A DNA stretch of 64,000 nucleotides from Candidatus Aenigmatarchaeota archaeon (GCA_016198685.1 JACQID010000006.1:1-64000); one strand, 5' to 3'; positions 38,933 through 48,144 are shown, numbered from the stretch's first letter. Numbers and translations are program-made. The notes: generated by a model from the sequence alone, not told the origin.

Positions 38933-39793
38933 TCATGTGTGAGCACAAATGGGAATATTTTGCATATTTTCAATATTCATATTATTTGAAAATATCATCA
39001 ATTCGATTCCTTTTGTAGTTTTTCCGGCGGTATAATTCAACTTGAATGACCGTTTCCTATACAATCTATAGAGTTTTGATATTGCATTCACATTATCGTA
39101 TGTAATAATCCATTTGTGATTAGTTATATTTTTCATCTTTTCAGATATTTTAGCATGATCGTCCTGATCATAGTGATTCATGTATAGATTCTCACCTTTG
39201 ATGTAATAAGGGGGGTCAAAATAAATAAGTGTCTTAGACGGCAAACTGTCACTGAGATTTTCAATGAGTTCGATCGCATCTATATTGTAGAGCTTTATTT
39301 TATCTTTAAAATCTTCAATGCGTTTTATACGTTTTATTAGATCCGATTTATTATAACGCGCATCTATTTTCCATTTACCATTTTGTGCTATGCCACCTAT
39401 TGGTCCGCCATTTAATATTCCAGAAATATTAGTTCTATTAAGGAAAAACGTGGAGAACCCCAATTTTAAAACATCGTCAGTTTTCGCGGACTGGATATTT
39501 TTTTGTCTTTTCCATTCGTCTACTGTGACTGGGAGTTTCTTAATCATACTACAAAATTCTTCTGTTTTATTCAGTACGGAGTACCAAAACGCGTATATTG
39601 AAGAGTCTATGTCATTTATTATTATATTTTGAACAACACCGTCAAAAAGAAGTGATAAGGCCGCGCCGGCCCCGCCCGCGTATGGTTCGACATACGTACC
39701 ACCCACTAAATCATTTTCTGCGATTAGCTTTCTTATGAATGGTACTATCTTGGTTTTACCACCAGGATATCTAAGAGGCGAATAATATGTCAT
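38933..39793 (-). CDS. Dam-type DNA adenine methylase
   Basis: SPLRYPGGKTKIVPFIRKLI; YVEPYAGGAGAALSLLFDG; LIYFDPPYYIKGENLY; start placed at the ATGA overlap with the upstream ORF. Confidence 0.93.
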   Translation of the reverse strand: MTYYSPLRYPGGKTKIVPFIRKLIAENDLVGGTYVEPYAGGAGAALSLLFDGVVQNIIINDIDSSIYAFWYSVLNKTEEFCSMIKKLPVTVDEWKRQKNIQSAKTDDVLKLGFSTFFLNRTNISGILNGGPIGGIAQNGKWKIDARYNKSDLIKRIKRIEDFKDKIKLYNIDAIELIENLSDSLPSKTLIYFDPPYYIKGENLYMNHYDQDDHAKISEKMKNITNHKWIITYDNVNAISKLYRLYRKRSFKLNYTAGKTTKGIELMIFSNNMNIENMQNIPICAHT

Positions 39794-41130
39794 GAGTTGG
39801 ATGCCTCCCATAGTTTTTCTATGAACTCTTGTATATTGTCCCATGTCGTAGTTAGATATTGCGCTGTTGGTGCAAAGTCCTTATTGTGTAGAAATGCTTG
39901 CCATGTCTTTATTCCAAGAACTCCATACTGTTCCGAAGCAGCGGTTCTTATACCCTTCAACTTATAGGAATTAACTTTGTGTTGTTTTTCTAACATTTCG
40001 GCTACTGCTGACGCCTTGTCTTTGAGTGATATAAATTTTCCAGTCTTTTCTGTAGGAATCTCATTTTTTTCGCAAAAATGATCTATACTTAATTCCACAA
40101 AAACTCGAAATAATGCTGCGGTTGCATTAACATAATTTTCTATTGGAATTTTTTTTAATTCGTGGTATATACTGTTAATTTTTGGATTATCTATGCTGAT
40201 ATTACACGTTTTTGGTATTAATTTTTGACGATTTTTTGGATTCACCTTTATCTTTTTAGCTACCGTACCGGTATTATTCGTAGGTTGTAATAATGCCCAC
40301 AGTTTCTCGCTTGTTTTAGATTTATCTGGCAATGCATCTTTCGGGAGTGATTTAATGTAATCTTGCCTGTCTTTTTTGCTATATATGGTTTTTACTGTGA
40401 AATTGGGGTCTATACAATCCGTGACAATCTTTTCGAGAGTCTTTGCAATCTCTTTTCCATCTATCTCTGTCTTAAGCTCTCCGTCGGAATAATTGATCCC
40501 GATAGCATTTCGTATATCTGGATCTGAAAGAAGCCTATCGAGATTCGTTAATTTTACATCCTTCATTTTGTCTTTTGTATCAGTAGATATATACGGAGAG
40601 CTTTCCAGGAATGACAAAACTTGCAAAGCTATACTGGGTGTTCCATTATTTTTCTGTTCGTAACGATTTTTTTGCACAGAAGTCCATTTTTCTGTACCCG
40701 CACCTTCGTTTCCTAGTCCGTGCTTTAATGCAATCCAGTGATCGGCCTCTTTAGGATCATCATAATAAATGCATTCAACATTTGTTATAATTTTATTCTG
40801 ATGCTGTTTTTTTAAATCTTCAAATTTTTTCTTCAGGCCATTGTCACGTATCCTATCGGGATTCACTAAAAATTTTAATACGACGGCACGTCTATTTCCT
40901 TCCAAAACTATATATTTTGTTTTATCGTGTTGCCATGGAGAAATAATTATTTGATCCGTGGGGTTTAAGTTATATGTCATTATATCCAGTGCAAGAGAGT
41001 ACAACTTTTTATTGCCTTGATCATCTACTATATTTTTTATAGCGGCTTCTTCATCTCCAACCGGCTCGTAACGATAGTTCTCGGGATTTATCAATAAATC
41101 TTCTATCTTCACAGTCTTAGTGTTTGTCAT
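39790..41130 (-). CDS. ParB/Srx-like N-terminal domain protein
   Basis: VKIEDLLINPENYRYEP ... KYIVLEGNRRAVVLKFL ParB-like box; 446 aa with uncharacterised C-terminal region. Confidence 0.75.
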   Translation of the reverse strand: MTNTKTVKIEDLLINPENYRYEPVGDEEAAIKNIVDDQGNKKLYSLALDIMTYNLNPTDQIIISPWQHDKTKYIVLEGNRRAVVLKFLVNPDRIRDNGLKKKFEDLKKQHQNKIITNVECIYYDDPKEADHWIALKHGLGNEGAGTEKWTSVQKNRYEQKNNGTPSIALQVLSFLESSPYISTDTKDKMKDVKLTNLDRLLSDPDIRNAIGINYSDGELKTEIDGKEIAKTLEKIVTDCIDPNFTVKTIYSKKDRQDYIKSLPKDALPDKSKTSEKLWALLQPTNNTGTVAKKIKVNPKNRQKLIPKTCNISIDNPKINSIYHELKKIPIENYVNATAALFRVFVELSIDHFCEKNEIPTEKTGKFISLKDKASAVAEMLEKQHKVNSYKLKGIRTAASEQYGVLGIKTWQAFLHNKDFAPTAQYLTTTWDNIQEFIEKLWEASNS

Positions 41131-41174
41131 GTTAAAATTCTGGTAACACTACTATTTATTGCCTTAAATCATAC

Positions 41175-41360
41175 CTATCTCCCGCCCCCCTTCAAAAAAT
41201 ACTTCGGAAAGACGGCGGTGCACCGCTCGGGATAGTTTATTGTCCAGAGGCGGTAGTGGTCTTCTGTTTTCCCGGCGCCGCCGAGCTTGGTTTGGAGGCA
41301 GGCGTCGGCTTCCGAGAAGAGGAGCTTGACGGCGGGCTCGTCGGCTTTGTCCACTTCCAC
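41175..41360 (-). other. short ORF, possible gene remnant
   Basis: Frame stays open upstream into the neighbouring gene; ends ...YRLWTINYPERCTAVFPKYFLKGGGR. Confidence 0.25.
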
Positions 41361-41415
41361 GGGCCTTGCCGGGAGGTCTTTACGTATGAAGTTTCGGACG
41401 GTATGGGCAGGCGGC

Positions 41416-42858
41416 TCAGCACATGAACAGGAAGAACTTCAGCGGGATTTGCAGCACTTTGCCTTCCAGGTCCAGCGTATTTTTTGTCACCATGATGCCG
41501 AAGGGCGATTTGTACTTGGTCATGAACCGCGGCATTGCCCTTGATTCCTCCCGGCTGTTGCGGAATTTGACCTCTATTGGGATGGGCGTTCCTGCGTCGA
41601 GCACTACGTCTATCTCGCCTTCCTTGCACATCCAGTAAAAAACTTCCGCATCCTGGCTTCCGTTCAGGAAAAATTTCAGCCGCTTGACGTGGTCAAAAAC
41701 GAGCGTTTCGGCCGCTATGCCCATTTCCACCGGCTCCTTCAACAGGGATTCATTCATCATTCCCACCATGCTGTTCCTCATCCCAACATCGTTGAGATAG
41801 TATTTCTTCTCCTTGCGCTCCCGCACAGGAAGCCTTTTTGAATAAAAGCTGGACTTTGACACCAGAAACACATCTTCAAGATATCCGATGTGCGATATCA
41901 CGGTAGGGCGCTCAACACCTATGTCCTGAGATATTCCAGCATACGTCAGCCTGCTCCCGGATTTTGCGGCTATCAGCGACATGAAATACCGTATTATATC
42001 GACGCGCCTTACCCGGTGCCTCTCTATTATGTCCAGAATGGACTTCGACAATATCGTATCCTTGAGCTCGGAACTGCATTCCGCCAGGTCGTGATTCTTC
42101 TGTATTTCGGGATAGCCGCCTTTTATCATGAAGGCCGAAAGGCCCCTCTCGATTTCATTTTCATGTTTCACCAACTCGTGCGACATGCCGCCAAAAGCTT
42201 TGCGCAGTTCCGCCGGACTGCCCTTTCTTATGGACGCGCAAAGCGCGTCCCTCAATGCAAGGCTCAACTCGTAATATTCCTGCGTCTTGCCGCCGAAGTC
42301 CATGATATCGCTGAATTTCAACGGCAGGACTATCCGTTCCTTTATCCTGCCCACGAGGCGGCCGGCGCCTTTCTGTATCATGGCGCTGGACGAGCCGGAA
42401 ACTATGAATTTTATGTTGTATCCGTAATCAAACCACGTCTTCAGCTTCTTTTCCCAGTCTTCCAGATACTGTATCTCATCCAATAGAACGTATATCTTTT
42501 GCGCAATCTTCCGATAGTCTTCTTTCAATATATTGCGGGAATAGACCTCAATTATAGACTCCAGCGGCTCCTTAGCGGACGATGCCAGATATGCATTATC
42601 CATGGACGCATAAATTATATGCACGGGATCTATATTTCTGTTTTTTATCATGTGTTCAATAAGCTGGAACAGCAAAGTCGTTTTGCCTACCCGTCTCGGA
42701 CCTATTATAGACGTTATTTTTTCAGAATCAAGTTCCTTCCATAACGTATAGAAATCCCGCCGCCTGAAATCGGGCGCCTTGCTTTTAGGTAGCGCCATTC
42801 CTTCCCAATGGGGGTTGTACTCGTTCGTCAATACGCGCAATACTTGTAATTCATCCAT
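41416..42858 (-). CDS. ATP-binding protein of the AAA/DUF4143 type
   Basis: SIIGPRRVGKTTLLFQLIEHM; YVLLDEIQYLEDWEKKLK; VSGSSSAMI; PIPIEVKFRNS. Confidence 0.93.
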   Translation of the reverse strand: MDELQVLRVLTNEYNPHWEGMALPKSKAPDFRRRDFYTLWKELDSEKITSIIGPRRVGKTTLLFQLIEHMIKNRNIDPVHIIYASMDNAYLASSAKEPLESIIEVYSRNILKEDYRKIAQKIYVLLDEIQYLEDWEKKLKTWFDYGYNIKFIVSGSSSAMIQKGAGRLVGRIKERIVLPLKFSDIMDFGGKTQEYYELSLALRDALCASIRKGSPAELRKAFGGMSHELVKHENEIERGLSAFMIKGGYPEIQKNHDLAECSSELKDTILSKSILDIIERHRVRRVDIIRYFMSLIAAKSGSRLTYAGISQDIGVERPTVISHIGYLEDVFLVSKSSFYSKRLPVRERKEKKYYLNDVGMRNSMVGMMNESLLKEPVEMGIAAETLVFDHVKRLKFFLNGSQDAEVFYWMCKEGEIDVVLDAGTPIPIEVKFRNSREESRAMPRFMTKYKSPFGIMVTKNTLDLEGKVLQIPLKFFLFMC

Positions 42859-42909
42859 GTATAGTATACTATACGTAGAGTATTTAAATACATGTATAGT
42901 ATACTATAC
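42856..42909. promoter_or_regulatory. duplicated operator-like palindrome CATGTATAGTATACTATAC (42856-42874, 42891-42909)
   Basis: Each copy contains the 16-bp perfect palindrome GTATAGTATACTATAC; they flank TATTTAAATA; first copy overlaps the ATG of the AAA/DUF4143 gene. Confidence 0.85.
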
Positions 42910-42951
42910 ACCATTGGTTATGTGCCTGTTGGTATAAACGGTGATCATGTA

Positions 42952-45063
42952 TCACGCTTTCGCAGTCCTGCGCGAATTTATCATGGCGCGGACTATCCGC
43001 AGTTCATCATAGGAATATCCATCGCCCAGCTTTTCCTTCAGCGCCCCGAGTCCCTGCGTGGCAAGTCCCGACATCTCGCGTTCTATCGCATCCTGCCTCT
43101 CTTTCGGGATTATATTGTCTATGTTCACGTCGTTCCCGAGCATGAAAAGGCTTTCTATGTGGGATGCTATCGTGCTTTCGGCAAGGCCACGCCTTGTCGC
43201 TATCTCCCGGAGCGATAACCCTTGCTTTGCAAGGAAAAGTGTTTGCTTGTAATCACCGTTTGCGGAAATTCTTGGGACTTCATCGGACTTCTGTTTCTCA
43301 GCGATGTTATGCTCCTTGCAGTAGTCCAGTATTTTCCGAAGGAACGCACGGCCGTACTTCTGCAACTTGTGCTCGCCTACTCCGTGTATCTTTGCCATGG
43401 CATCTATGGTCTGGGGATAATAGGTTGCCATCTCCTTCAAGGTGGAGTCAGGGAATATTATGTAAGGCGGAACTCTCTCGGCGTCTGCCATGACTTTTCT
43501 TAACTGGCGCAATATGTCGAAGAGCGCTGTTATCGGCTCTTCTTTCTTGGTCAGCTTGATCTTTGCAGGCTTTGTGAGTTTCACTGTTACTATACCGCGC
43601 AAGACATCCATGCCGCTCTGGGTTATCTTAAGGATAGGATATTTGTCGCCTTCGGCCTTAAGGAAGCCCTGCGGCTGAAGCTCGCGGATGAAAGATGTCC
43701 ATTGCTTTGCAGGATAGTCCTTTCCTGCCCCGCAACTCTTGAGCATGGAATGGGCATAGCTCTTGGATTTCCCTGTAAGAAGCGATGAGACGTAGGTTGC
43801 GCCGAAGCGCTGCTCTAAATCAAGAACGCAGCGCAGGATCTTTTTCGCAATGTCAGTCCCGTCTATCACTTCGTGAGGCATTATGCAGTTGTCGCACTTT
43901 ATGCATATTCCGTCAAACGTTTCGCCGAAGTAGTCAAGAAGGAATCTTCGCCTGCATTCCCGGCTTTCACAATATTCAAGCATCTCGGCAAGCTTCTTTC
44001 TTGCAGTCTCCTGCTTTTTCGTACTTCTAAGCTTCTCTATGAAGTAGTCAACTTTGCGCTTGTCGGCATATGTATAGAAGAGTATGCAATCGCTCTCAAG
44101 CCTGTCGCGCCCTGCGCGGCCGGTTTCCTGGTAATAGCCTTCTATGCTCCTTGGAAGGTCGTAGTGTATCACGTATCTTACATTCGTCTTGTTGATGCCC
44201 ATTCCAAAGGCTATCGTTGCAACGATTATTTCCGCATCATCCTTGATGAACGCCTCTTGATTCGCTTCACGTGCGTCTGTTGAAAGACCTGCATGATAGG
44301 AAAGGGCGCGAAAGCCCTCCTGCCTGAGACGCGATGTTATCCGGTCTGCGGTCTTCCTGCCCTGACAATAGATTATGCCGGAGTCTTTGGACCGTGCGCG
44401 GATATAATCGACGATCTGCGATATGCTGTCCTTCTTGGGCCGGACATAATACGTAAGATTCTCGCGGTTGAAGCTTCGGCGGTGTATCACCGGGCTTTTT
44501 AACATAAGATTATGGACTATATCGTCCTGGACTTCGGGTATTGCAGTTGCAGTCAGGGCAATAATAGGAACATCAGGGAAATTATCGCGCAAAAGACGAA
44601 GCCTTCGGTATTCAGGTCTGAAATCATGGCCCCATTCCGAGATGCAATGCGCTTCATCTATAGCGAACAAGGATATTTTCAGCATCTTGAGGAATGGAAG
44701 GAAATCATAAGATGCAAAACGTTCAGGCGCAACATACAAGAGCTTGTCCTTGCCCGTAAGCAGGCGGACTTTCACGTTCTCGGCCTCGACCGGCGCCATG
44801 GAACTGTTGATGCACGAGGCTCCTATGCCGTTGATGCGAAGAGCATCCACTTGATCTTTCATAAGAGCTATCAACGGCGATACCACGACTGTAATCCCGG
44901 GCTTCATCAAAGCTGGAAGCTGGTAGCAGAGCGACTTGCCGCTGCCTGTAGGCATGAGTACAAATACGTCTCTTCCTGAAACCACATCATTGATGATGCT
45001 TTCCTGGCCGGGGTTGAAGGAAGAATATCCGAAATGCTTCTGCAGCAGCTCGAGCGCTTGCAT
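42952..45063 (-). CDS. recQ: RecQ-family ATP-dependent DNA helicase with HRDC domain
   Basis: FVLMPTGSGKSLCYQLPAL, FAIDEAHCISEWGHDFRPEYR, VRYVIHYDLPRSIEGYYQETGRAGRD, HRDC-like C-terminus. Confidence 0.96.
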   Translation of the reverse strand: MQALELLQKHFGYSSFNPGQESIINDVVSGRDVFVLMPTGSGKSLCYQLPALMKPGITVVVSPLIALMKDQVDALRINGIGASCINSSMAPVEAENVKVRLLTGKDKLLYVAPERFASYDFLPFLKMLKISLFAIDEAHCISEWGHDFRPEYRRLRLLRDNFPDVPIIALTATAIPEVQDDIVHNLMLKSPVIHRRSFNRENLTYYVRPKKDSISQIVDYIRARSKDSGIIYCQGRKTADRITSRLRQEGFRALSYHAGLSTDAREANQEAFIKDDAEIIVATIAFGMGINKTNVRYVIHYDLPRSIEGYYQETGRAGRDRLESDCILFYTYADKRKVDYFIEKLRSTKKQETARKKLAEMLEYCESRECRRRFLLDYFGETFDGICIKCDNCIMPHEVIDGTDIAKKILRCVLDLEQRFGATYVSSLLTGKSKSYAHSMLKSCGAGKDYPAKQWTSFIRELQPQGFLKAEGDKYPILKITQSGMDVLRGIVTVKLTKPAKIKLTKKEEPITALFDILRQLRKVMADAERVPPYIIFPDSTLKEMATYYPQTIDAMAKIHGVGEHKLQKYGRAFLRKILDYCKEHNIAEKQKSDEVPRISANGDYKQTLFLAKQGLSLREIATRRGLAESTIASHIESLFMLGNDVNIDNIIPKERQDAIEREMSGLATQGLGALKEKLGDGYSYDELRIVRAMINSRRTAKA

Positions 45064-45214
45064 TTCATTAGAATGTAGGGGAAGCTTTTATGCGTGCACT
45101 ATGCATCCTTGAACTTTATAGCGTGAACATCATGCTATTCCCGAATACTGCAGGGAACTTTTCACTTTCGCCATGCGCGGCAGTCTTTTATATATCCCCT
45201 GCCGGAATCTTATT

Positions 45215-46072
45215 ATGGAAAGCCGGTTGTTAAACAGGCAGAAGGTCCTTATGTTGATGCTTGAAGAACTGCAGAACCGTGGTATTGCATCAAAGACTTT
45301 CCTTGTAAAGTCCCTGTTCCTTCTCGGACAGGAAGGAAATGCGGATTCTGGCGGCGGTAATAAATTAAAATTGTATTCCTTTTACCCATACAAATACGGA
45401 CCGTTCTCTTCGCTTTCCTATGACGACTTGATAGCGCTTGAGAAGCGTGGTTATATTACAAAGGACCGAAATGTCACGGAGAGAGGGAGGTTTGCCAGCC
45501 AGAAAATTAGGAAAACGCTCATGCCCAAGATAAAGAGCATAGTGGAACGATTCAATTCACAGGAAGAAATCAAGAGTTATGTTTACAAAAAATATCCCGA
45601 ATATACTGTAAGGAGCGAGCTACTGCCGAAAACGACAGTTAGGGAAAAAGGTATATGCACGATAGGATACGAAGGAAAGGACATAGATGAATTTCTCAAT
45701 ATGCTGATAAAGAACAACGTTACGGTATTGGCGGACATACGGCATAACCCATTCAGCATGAACCCAAGCTACAGGCGGGAAAGTCTTAAAAGCAAGTTGG
45801 AAAGTGCCGGAATACGCTATATCCACATCAAGAATCTTGGCATAGAAGGGAGCATGAGGAAAGGTCTCGTATCGACGGAAGCTTATACGACCCTTTTCAG
45901 GGAGTATAGCGACAGAATCCGCAAAAATCCAGCGGAGATAGAACAACTCACCCAACTCGGCGGCAATGAAAAGGTAGCGTTGCTCTGCTTCGAGAACGAC
46001 AAGAATATGTGCCACAGAGGAATAGTTGCCGAAGAACTTGAGAAGAAAGGTATCGCTGCGGTTCACTTATAG
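45215..46072 (+). CDS. fusion of an N-terminal PanA/SocA-like (Panacea, DUF4065-like) domain with DUF488
   Basis: C-terminal CTIGYEGKDIDEFLNMLIKNNVTVLADIRHNPFSMNPSYR ... LLCFENDKNMCHRGIVAEEL (DUF488); N-terminal KLKLYSFYPYKYGPFSSLSYDDLIALEKRGYI. Confidence 0.75.
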   Translation: MESRLLNRQKVLMLMLEELQNRGIASKTFLVKSLFLLGQEGNADSGGGNKLKLYSFYPYKYGPFSSLSYDDLIALEKRGYITKDRNVTERGRFASQKIRKTLMPKIKSIVERFNSQEEIKSYVYKKYPEYTVRSELLPKTTVREKGICTIGYEGKDIDEFLNMLIKNNVTVLADIRHNPFSMNPSYRRESLKSKLESAGIRYIHIKNLGIEGSMRKGLVSTEAYTTLFREYSDRIRKNPAEIEQLTQLGGNEKVALLCFENDKNMCHRGIVAEELEKKGIAAVHL

Positions 46073-46158
46073 CAAATTGCAATAATAATGGAGCATTTGC
46101 CTGCAATTTGTTATATGTAAATAACATTATAGAATGCTCCAAAATAAACGTTATTTAC
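46068..46158. repeat. three interleaved 9-bp inverted repeats (A-B-A'-C-B'-C')
   Basis: A/A' CAAATTGCA (46073-46081)/TGCAATTTG (46102-46110); B/B' TGGAGCATT (46089-46097)/AATGCTCCA (46133-46141); C/C' GTAAATAAC (46117-46125)/GTTATTTAC (46150-46158). Confidence 0.85.
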
Positions 46159-46165
46159 TATTATA

Positions 46166-46911
46166 GTGAAAGAAAAAGTTTTGGTCCTCACCCGGGCCAC
46201 GCCTGAAGAAAGCAGGAAATACGGATACAAGGTATGCGTAGCAGGCATTACAGAGAATGGAGGAGGCTCTATCCGTTTACGTTTCAGTACGGAAAAGTTT
46301 CCCTGCCGTTTGGGAAGAAAGATATAATAGAAGTCGAAACCGAGAAAAATTCTGAAGATGCCAGAAAGGAAAGCAGAAAAGTCAGAAGCTTTGAGAAAAT
46401 TCCTTTGCCGAAAGATGATAGAGAAATAGTACGCCTGCTAAACGGACTTGTATGCACAGTAGAAAATATGAAAAACAAAGGCGACAGCTTATGCGTTATA
46501 AAACCTGAAATAGCAGGATTGGACGTTATTATAAATGACATGAATATTTGTGATGAACAAACATATTTTTCCCTTTCCGCCGGCCTTGGAAAACGCGAGA
46601 AGACTAAGATCCCTATCGAATGCTCATACATTTTCACATGCGGCGGCGAATGCTGCGGCAGCAGATCCCACAAGATGATAATTATAGATTGGGAAGTAAA
46701 TGAACTCGCAAGAAACGTACTCAAGTCAGAACCGAATAAGACGGAAGCGGAACGAAAAATAAGAGCAAAACTCTTCCATTGGATGAAGACGCGCGAAGTA
46801 TATTTCATATTAGGCACGCATTTCAAATGGAAAACGCCTATGATAATAGGAATTTACTATCCTTCCTCGGTTGCAGCAGGACAGAGCATGCTGAAAGAAT
46901 TTCAAAAATGA
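46166..46911 (+). pseudogene. uncharacterised DUF488-neighbour family protein, apparently frameshifted near 46255
   Basis: GTG at 46166 reads VKEKVLVLTRATPEESRKYGYKVCVAGITENGG; the natural continuation EWRRLYPFTFQYGK... lies in another frame (ORF 46234-46911). Confidence 0.6.
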
Positions 46912-46920
46912 GGTGAAATT

Positions 46921-48144
46921 ATGCCAAGGAAGTTGAAGAAACTGGACATCTTAATGCTGTTGGAAACAATCGGAGATACTGTAGAGAACAGGATCATGGA
47001 TTTCTTAATCGAAGGCCGGGGAATAGACTATAGCAAAACCGATATAGCGGATAACTGTGAAGTTTCAAGGCCTGCTCTTTATCGTGTCCTGCCAAGCCTT
47101 GTCAGGCAGGGCGTAGTCAAGCCTACAAGAGTTATAGGAAGGGTGCAGCTTTATTCTCTTGATAGCGAAAATGAAAGGGTGAAAGCCCTGCATAAAGAGT
47201 GGTTTTTAATAATAAGAGGGCAAATGCATAGCATGAGAATTATAATTGTCACTATGCTCTTGGCGGCACTTGTCGCAGGATGCGTGCAAAGAGGCGTTGA
47301 AACCGAGCCCCCTAAGTTGAGTACGCCGCCGGCGGCACTGAATGTCTATGGCGAGCTTATTGGGCAGGAAAACAGCGGCATCGACACGATTTTTACAATC
47401 CGCACGGATTTCGTGGATTATGAAACGAATAGTTCAGTAATAGAAGTGGCAACCGAGCCCTTTCCGCTGAATCTAACGGTGGGTATGAAATACGCATTCG
47501 CCTTTGAGGACTCAGGATTTGAAAGAATCGGGTTGTGGGATAGCATAAGTGTTTCCGAGGATTTCACGAAATATCAGAAAGACGGGGAATTTATTCATAA
47601 ATACGACATGTCATTCGGGGACATTTACAGCAATGCATCGTCGGATCTCGTGCAAATTAAAGAAGACCGGGTTGCTGCTAACGGAGAAACGACCCTTCAG
47701 GCCATGATCATAAACAATCAGAACGTGCCTATAGCATTTGAGATATCAAATGTCATGCTAATAGACAAAGAGATCGCCATGCTCGATTTGAGGGAATGCG
47801 GGCAGGGTGAAGAAGAATTCCGCGAAATCTCGATCCCGAAGGTTATGGGAGATAATGACACAGGTGACGGCACGGAAATAGAGCACGTATGCTCAAAAAT
47901 TCCTCGTAGCGAGAGGCTGGCAAATTCCATAATATCGGGATGCACCGCCAACGGCACTGAGGGCATGGTAGATGCTGGAAGCAGCTACGCGATCAGCTTC
48001 GATGTTTCCTGCCAAACCCCGATAATATGCGAGGATGGCCAGTGCAGCATTGCGCTCATAGGTGACCGCAAATTTACCGATGAACTCGGCAATATGCACG
48101 TTATGGCAAACGCTTACCTAAAACAACACCTGACACTAGAATAG
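46921..48144 (+). CDS. wHTH domain fused in frame to a lipoprotein-like exported domain
   Basis: N-terminal wHTH (YSKTDIADNCEVSRPALYRVLPSLVRQGVV) then MHSMRIIIVTMLLAALVAGC and a ~270 aa domain. Confidence 0.6.
   Translation: MPRKLKKLDILMLLETIGDTVENRIMDFLIEGRGIDYSKTDIADNCEVSRPALYRVLPSLVRQGVVKPTRVIGRVQLYSLDSENERVKALHKEWFLIIRGQMHSMRIIIVTMLLAALVAGCVQRGVETEPPKLSTPPAALNVYGELIGQENSGIDTIFTIRTDFVDYETNSSVIEVATEPFPLNLTVGMKYAFAFEDSGFERIGLWDSISVSEDFTKYQKDGEFIHKYDMSFGDIYSNASSDLVQIKEDRVAANGETTLQAMIINNQNVPIAFEISNVMLIDKEIAMLDLRECGQGEEEFREISIPKVMGDNDTGDGTEIEHVCSKIPRSERLANSIISGCTANGTEGMVDAGSSYAISFDVSCQTPIICEDGQCSIALIGDRKFTDELGNMHVMANAYLKQHLTLE

Noticed and set aside
31427-41165. RM island as an integrated element with attachment repeats
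   Set aside because: No integrase, transposase or convincing direct repeats at the borders; only composition by eye and gene content suggest transfer.
41237-41629. 130-aa minus-strand ORF
   Set aside because: Overlaps the 3' part of the DUF4143 gene in another frame; Arg/Pro-rich frame-shadow composition.
41890-42486. 198-aa plus-strand ORF
   Set aside because: Antisense to the AAA/DUF4143 ATPase.
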